Below, piece after piece: positions 59,775-64,000 of a stretch of 64,000 nucleotides of DNA (positions within the stretch are counted from its first letter, which is position 1; every line of letters begins with the position of its first letter). A program made the translations under genes and the position numbers. Below the pieces are notes generated by a model. The model had not been told where the DNA came from, made no database searches, and saw nothing but the letters and a program-made list of their open reading frames with translations. Origin of the DNA: Peptoniphilaceae bacterium (GTDB lineage Bacteria > Bacillota > Clostridia > Tissierellales > Peptoniphilaceae). Where the stretch lies: assembly GCA_030152565.1 (NCBI GenBank), contig JASLJE010000026.1, forward strand, positions 1 through 64,000, given 5' to 3'.

Positions 59775-60767
59775 CTAATCATATAGATGGCATGAAACCA
59801 TATGATCATTTCCCATGTCCTTAATTTGTGGAGTTACCTTTTTACATATATCCATTGCTTTTTTACATCTGGTATGGAAGGGGCAACCACTCGGTTTATT
59901 TATAGGTGATGGCACATCTCCCTCCAAGACTATCCTATCCTTACTAGCTCCTACAACCGGTATTGGAATGGCTGAAAGTAGGGCTTCTGTATAGGGATGT
60001 AATGGATTTTTATATAATTCCTCACTTGGTGAAATCTCCACTATATTTCCCAAGTACATAACTATTATTCTATCGCTTATGTATTCTACTACAGATAAAT
60101 CATGGGCTATAAATATATAGGTAAGATTTAACTGTTTTTGAATTTCCTGCATCAAGTTTAAAACCTGGGCCTGGATAGATACGTCCAAGGCCGATACCGG
60201 CTCATCTAATACTACCACTTCAGGTCCTACTGATAAAGCTCTAGCAATACATAATCTCTGTCTTTGGCCCCCTGAAAACTCATGGGGATATCTATAGATA
60301 TATTCAGGCTGTAGGTTTACTGTCTTTAACCTATCAACCATAATTTCTTCTCTTTCTTCCTTGCTGGCATAGCCATGGGCCTTTAAAGGCTCTTCAAAGG
60401 CATCGTAAACCTTCTTCATAGGGTTTAAAGAGCTGTAGGGATCTTGAAAGACCATTTGGACTTGCTTTCTAAATTGGAAAAGCTCATCCTTGTCAAACTT
60501 GGTTATGTCCTTCATTTCTCCATTCATATTAAACTTAACTTCTCCACCTGTAGGTCTTTGAAGCATCATTATACTCTTGCCCAGGGTGGTCTTACCACAA
60601 CCTGACTCTCCTACTATGCCCAGGGTCTCCCCTTTTTTTATAACAAAGGAAACATCGTCAACTGCCTTTACATCAGCAACTTTTTTCTTCTTGATAAAAC
60701 CTTCATATATAGGGAAATAGGTCTGTAAATTATTTATCTCAAATATTATTTCATCTTTCTTATCCAT
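59775..60767 (-). CDS. oppF: Oligopeptide-type ABC importer ATPase F
   Basis: 330 residues. Walker A GESGCGKTT, signature FSGGQRQRLCIARAL, Walker B VVVLDEPVSALDVS. C-terminal Fe-S-type cluster region with CPFHTRCKKAMDIC found in OppD/F proteins. It forms the ATPase pair with the upstream OppD. It overlaps oppD by 8 bp. Confidence 0.95.
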   Translation of the reverse strand: MDKKDEIIFEINNLQTYFPIYEGFIKKKKVADVKAVDDVSFVIKKGETLGIVGESGCGKTTLGKSIMMLQRPTGGEVKFNMNGEMKDITKFDKDELFQFRKQVQMVFQDPYSSLNPMKKVYDAFEEPLKAHGYASKEEREEIMVDRLKTVNLQPEYIYRYPHEFSGGQRQRLCIARALSVGPEVVVLDEPVSALDVSIQAQVLNLMQEIQKQLNLTYIFIAHDLSVVEYISDRIIVMYLGNIVEISPSEELYKNPLHPYTEALLSAIPIPVVGASKDRIVLEGDVPSPINKPSGCPFHTRCKKAMDICKKVTPQIKDMGNDHMVSCHLYD

Positions 60768-61770
60768 TTTCCCTCTCCTTCCTATCTTCTAGTAATAGGC
60801 ATCTGGCTACGTGACTGCCAGCTATTTCATATAGGGGTATGTCCCCTGCCAAACACTCAGGACTGGCATATTGACACCTATTGGCAAACTCACATCCTCT
60901 TACATAGTCCTTAGGGTCTGGAGTTTCTCCTGGTATGGTGGCAAGTTTTTGGTTCTTGGCCATGCCTGGTACTGGAACTGATCTTAACAAGGCCTTAGTA
61001 TAAGGATGGCTAGGACTTTCAAATACGTCTTTAACATCTCCATACTCTATCACCCTACCCATGTACATAACTGCTACCTGGTCTGCCACTTCTGCTACCA
61101 GGCCCATATTGTGGGTAATCAGGATAACAGACTTGTTGTCCTTGTCCCTCATGTCCTTCATAAGGTCCATGATTTGTGCCTGGATGGTAACATCTAGGGC
61201 TGTTGTAGGCTCATCGGCTATAAGCAGGTTAGGATTGTTAACCATGGCTATAGCTATCATTACCCTTTGCTTCATACCACCTGAGAATTGGTGGGGATAG
61301 TCGTCAAATCTCTTGGCTGGCTCTGGTATTCCCAGTTTGGCCAACATTTCTATTCCTATTTTTCTAGCTTCCTTCTTGGATACCTTCCTATGTTGTAGGA
61401 TGTTTTCCATGATTTGGTTACCCACTGTATAAACAGGGTTTAGTGACTGCATAGGATCTTGGAAGATCATGCCTATTTCACTTCCCCTTAGGGCCCTCAT
61501 CTCCTTGCCATATGGTTTCATACTGGTTAGGTCTAGGACCTTACCATCTGATCTTTCAAACATGGAGCTACCACTGGTAATACTTCCATTTTTAGGTAGA
61601 AGGTTTATAATGCTGTGAACAGTAACTGACTTACCGCAGCCTGACTCTCCTACTATGGCTAGGATTTTTCCCTTCTTAACATCAAAGGAAACATTCTTTA
61701 CTATTCTTATTTTTTCTTTTCCCACAGCAAACTCTGTGCTGATATCTCTAATCTCTAATATATTATCCAT
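60760..61770 (-). CDS. oppD: Oligopeptide-type ABC importer ATPase D
   Basis: About 336 residues. Walker A GESGCGKSV, signature FSGGMKQRVMIAIAM, Walker B LLIADEPTTALDVT, and the C-terminal CEFANRCQYASPEC cluster. ATG 61770 with GGAG at 6 bases is favoured over 61776. Confidence 0.95.
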   Translation of the reverse strand: MDNILEIRDISTEFAVGKEKIRIVKNVSFDVKKGKILAIVGESGCGKSVTVHSIINLLPKNGSITSGSSMFERSDGKVLDLTSMKPYGKEMRALRGSEIGMIFQDPMQSLNPVYTVGNQIMENILQHRKVSKKEARKIGIEMLAKLGIPEPAKRFDDYPHQFSGGMKQRVMIAIAMVNNPNLLIADEPTTALDVTIQAQIMDLMKDMRDKDNKSVILITHNMGLVAEVADQVAVMYMGRVIEYGDVKDVFESPSHPYTKALLRSVPVPGMAKNQKLATIPGETPDPKDYVRGCEFANRCQYASPECLAGDIPLYEIAGSHVARCLLLEDRKERENG

Positions 61771-61779
61771 TTTCATCTC

Positions 61780-62655
61780 CTAGTTCTTAGGGTCTAACAC
61801 ATCTCTTAAACCGTCCCCAAAGAAGTTTACACTCATGACAAATATTGAAATTATGGCTCCTGGTATAACCCACAACCACCATTGATTTTCAATAACTGTT
61901 ATATTTTTAGCTCCGTTAAGAATTGTTCCCCAGGTAGGGACATTTGTTGGAACTCCCAGTCCTAAGAAGGATAAGCTGGTTTCTTCTAATATGAAAAAGG
62001 CCACATTTATGGTAGTAGCAACTATTATAGGACTTAAGGTATTGGGAAGGATTTGCCTAAACATGATGGCACTATCCGAAATACCAAAGGCCTTATTAAC
62101 TTCCACATAGGTTTCTTCTCTAAGTCTTAATACTTCATTTCTAACTATTCTAAATACTGTCATCCAACCTGTCATGGTAAAGACTAGTATCATATTTTTT
62201 ACTCCAGGTCCCAGGATGGTTACCAAAACCATAACCAGGATGGTCATAGGAAATGTTTGGATAATTTCTGATAGTCTTACCAGTAAAACATCTATCCATC
62301 CCCTAAAATATCCAGCCAAAAGGCCAAATATAGTTCCTAAAATTGAGGTAGTAATAGCACTGATAACCCCTATAAAGATGGAAATTCTTCCTCCATATAA
62401 AAGTCTGGCATATACATCCCTGCCTATACTGTCTGTTCCAAATAAGTGTCCATTTCCTGGAGCCTTATTGATCATAGCCATGTCTATAGCATTGGGATCA
62501 TACTTGGTTAAAACAGGGGCAAAAATCGCCATCAAAGTCATAAGTAAAACTATAACTAGTCCTATCAAGGCCAGCTTATTACTAAGCATCTTTTGCCATG
62601 ATCTCTTGGCCAGAGATGACCTATTTTTATTTTTCTCTAAAGATAAATCTGTCAT
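61780..62655 (-). CDS. oppC: Oligopeptide-type ABC importer permease C
   Basis: 291 residues, about six membrane helices. GTDSIGRDVYARLLYGGRIS, LSLGLGVPTNVPTWG-like C-terminal FLGLGVPTNVPTWG and the EAA loop region (EVNKAFGISDSAIMFRQILPN) are OppC/DppC features. N-terminal cytoplasmic helix present. Nine base pairs after oppB. Confidence 0.94.
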   Translation of the reverse strand: MTDLSLEKNKNRSSLAKRSWQKMLSNKLALIGLVIVLLMTLMAIFAPVLTKYDPNAIDMAMINKAPGNGHLFGTDSIGRDVYARLLYGGRISIFIGVISAITTSILGTIFGLLAGYFRGWIDVLLVRLSEIIQTFPMTILVMVLVTILGPGVKNMILVFTMTGWMTVFRIVRNEVLRLREETYVEVNKAFGISDSAIMFRQILPNTLSPIIVATTINVAFFILEETSLSFLGLGVPTNVPTWGTILNGAKNITVIENQWWLWVIPGAIISIFVMSVNFFGDGLRDVLDPKN

Positions 62656-62664
62656 TTCTACCTC

Positions 62665-63621
62665 CTAAGCATCTAATCTAACACGAGGATCTAGGACTGC
62701 ACTAAGAACATCTACTAGAAAACTCACTGTCAACATGACTACCGCCAATAAAAGGGTGGTAACCATGATTACTGGATAGTCTCCTGAAGTAACTGCCCCC
62801 ATTAAGGTGGAGCCAATTCCCGGCCAGTTAAATACTGTCTCTATAACTACTGAACCGCCTATAAGTCCTGGGATTCTAAATAAGATTGTAACCAAGATAG
62901 GTCCCATGGAATTTCTAAAGGCGTGCTTTATGTATACTTTTCTTTCTGGTATTCCCTTACTCCTAGCAGTTTTAACATATTCCTTATTAATTACATCTAA
63001 CATGGAGTTACGTGTATATCTTAAAACCGTTGCAATCATCCCCAAGGATAGAGCTGTTGCTGGTAGTATGATGGCTTTAAAATTAGCCCAAAAACCAGTT
63101 TGACCATATAAATTTCTACCACCTGCAGGAAGAAGTTTTAACTTTAGTGCAAATATCGTTATCAATATCATACCAAATAAAAATTGTGGAATAGACTGTC
63201 CTAGAACACCTATTATTCTTCCCAAATAGTCAATGACTCCATTTTGATTTACTGCTGCCAGTATCCCCAAGACTATACCTAGAACTGATGATATGACTAG
63301 GGCTACTACAGCTAATTGCAATGTAGCAGGTAATTTTTGTGCCAATATTTCTTTAATGGACTGGCCATTTAATATACTATAGCCAAAGTCTCCCTTTAAG
63401 ATATTTCCTATCCAATTTCCATATTGAACTATTAAGGGATCATTTAGACCGTGTTTTTCCCTCAAGGCCTCTTTAATAGCTGGGTCTTGTGAAGCTTCTG
63501 GCGGTACCAAATAGTTGATTGGATCAATTGGCATAGCCTGTAGTGCGAAAAATATTAACAGTGATATTATCAAGAGCATTGGGATCATTAATAATAATTT
63601 TTTACCTATAAACTTTAACAC
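62665..63621 (-). CDS. oppB: Oligopeptide-type ABC importer permease B
   Basis: 318 residues, six membrane helices. DPINYLVPPEASQDPAIKEALREKHGLNDP-type periplasmic loop, EYVKTARSKGIPERKVYIKHAFRN (EAA loop) and ETVFNWPGIG are typical. It begins with GTG (63619-63621), given AAAGGGG upstream. Confidence 0.94.
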   Translation of the reverse strand: MLKFIGKKLLLMIPMLLIISLLIFFALQAMPIDPINYLVPPEASQDPAIKEALREKHGLNDPLIVQYGNWIGNILKGDFGYSILNGQSIKEILAQKLPATLQLAVVALVISSVLGIVLGILAAVNQNGVIDYLGRIIGVLGQSIPQFLFGMILITIFALKLKLLPAGGRNLYGQTGFWANFKAIILPATALSLGMIATVLRYTRNSMLDVINKEYVKTARSKGIPERKVYIKHAFRNSMGPILVTILFRIPGLIGGSVVIETVFNWPGIGSTLMGAVTSGDYPVIMVTTLLLAVVMLTVSFLVDVLSAVLDPRVRLDA

Positions 63622-63645
63622 TTGTTACCCCTTTCATTAATACAA

Positions 63646-63669
63646 GCAATGGGACAAAAGCCCCATTGC
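63646..63669 (-). promoter_or_regulatory. Hairpin between oppA and oppB
   Basis: GCAATGGG / CCCATTGC stem with an 8-nt loop and no T run. Such intercistronic hairpins often let the binding protein be made in excess over the permeases. Confidence 0.65.
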
Positions 63670-63677
63670 CATGTATC

Positions 63678-64000
63678 CTATTTCATTTCCCAATTTTCAA
63701 ATCCCATGTCATATGCAAACCAAGGATTACCAAAAGTAGCACCCTTAGTGTCAACTCTTTCACCATTAGTAAAGATCATATTCTTTAACATGAAAACTGG
63801 CATTTTACTTAATTCTGTTTCTTCTATTGCTTGTAATTCTTTTAAGATTTCAGCTTTTTTAGCTTCATCTGATTCTTGTAATAATTTGTTGTATAAGTCG
63901 TCAAACTTACCTTCAGCTCCTATTAATTTAGGGAAGTTACCGTGAGTTGATGAATATTCACCATACCATTCGTCGTAACCAAATGCTGATAGTCCCTTAA
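63678..64000 (-). CDS. oppA: Solute-binding protein of the oligopeptide-type importer, C-terminal part
   Basis: 107 C-terminal codons are visible; the rest lies beyond the right edge. The sequence DDLYNKLLQESDEAKKAEILKELQAIEE and MPVFMLKNMIF shows the family 5 binding-protein end (repeated helix then strand before the C-terminus), finishing GNPWFAYDMGFENWEMK. It feeds OppBCDF. The ligand could be peptide or, given the lyase gene at the operon end, a sugar acid. Confidence 0.88.
   Translation of the reverse strand, partial: KGLSAFGYDEWYGEYSSTHGNFPKLIGAEGKFDDLYNKLLQESDEAKKAEILKELQAIEETELSKMPVFMLKNMIFTNGERVDTKGATFGNPWFAYDMGFENWEMK

Noticed and set aside
62174..62668. Plus-strand frame of 164 codons over oppC
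   Set aside because: Antisense shadow of a permease with clear family motifs; no start signals.
1..64000. CRISPR arrays, insertion sequences, prophage or integrase genes
   Set aside because: No regularly spaced repeats, transposase-like or integrase-like proteins, or terminal inverted repeats were seen. Only short operator repeats and protein-level repeats occur.

Overview
The window reads as chromosomal DNA of a low-GC, anaerobic Firmicute. Gene content and style fit the Tissierellia/Peptoniphilaceae group (Peptoniphilus, Anaerococcus, Finegoldia and relatives), but the genus cannot be fixed by eye. Supporting signs are strong AGGAGG-type ribosome binding sites, TTGACA-N17-TATAAT promoters, a ctsR-mcsA-clpC-radA stress operon, a one-domain superoxide reductase, flavodoxin, a D-2-hydroxyacid dehydrogenase, carbamate kinase and a ThiT-type vitamin importer. 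No insertion sequence, prophage, CRISPR array or rRNA operon was seen. One tRNA gene is present, tRNA-Pro(TGG) with its CCA encoded.

Layout. 1-3.3 kb: partial zinc phospholipase C-like protein, a GNAT acetyltransferase with an MFS transporter, and a flavodoxin-DUF3793 pair behind two tandem operator palindromes. 3.3-8.0 kb: a TrmB-type regulator / ornithine cyclodeaminase / GRP sugar transporter operon, then an MtnA-class II aldolase pair that fits salvage of 5-deoxyribose or methylthioribose phosphate. 8.1-14.7 kb: tRNA-Pro, rho, and a glycogen/maltodextrin-to-glycolysis operon (malQ-glgP-fba). 14.8-21.0 kb: dCMP deaminase, two tandem 543-residue secreted proteins with six SH3-like repeats each, a HerA-like protein without a P-loop, and a peptidoglycan deacetylase. 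21.0-28.6 kb: rnhA, pgpA, pgi, a PAS-PP2C phosphatase, rlmL, superoxide reductase, a purine permease and ribosomal L25/Ctc. 28.6-34.7 kb: FMN-binding lipoprotein, DegV, DUF1002, PIN-TRAM, CarD, TPP riboswitch-thiT, GNAT and cyclophilin. 35.0-43.9 kb: UbiB/phasin-like pair, MBL hydrolase, TM2 protein, D-lactate-type dehydrogenase, an ABC exporter with two YxeA-like proteins, and a baeRF-type protein. 44-48 kb: DUF975 membrane protein behind a structured leader or small RNA, arcC, and a GntR-controlled ABC exporter. 48-58.6 kb: DsrE, esterase, radA-clpC-mcsA-ctsR, a TcaA-like/propeller lipoprotein and a second-type EF-G. 58.8-64 kb: an oligopeptide-type ABC importer ending in an N-acetylneuraminate lyase-like gene.

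How the genes work together. Several are carbon-handling genes. Glycogen or maltodextrin is opened by GlgP and MalQ and passes through Pgi and Fba. MtnA plus aldolase would return deoxypentose phosphates as dihydroxyacetone phosphate and an aldehyde. The importer-lyase operon could bring in and cleave sialic acid. Envelope and stress functions make up most of the rest.

The items most worth checking are the three-hairpin RNA upstream of the DUF975 gene, the structured mtnA leader, a second small-RNA candidate at about 34.8 kb, the twin SH3-repeat proteins beside a P-loop-less HerA relative, the Clp stress operon without mcsB, and a shared GTTAGTGTAT operator element upstream of two unrelated operons. 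Functional statements come from reading motifs and gene order. No database search was run.
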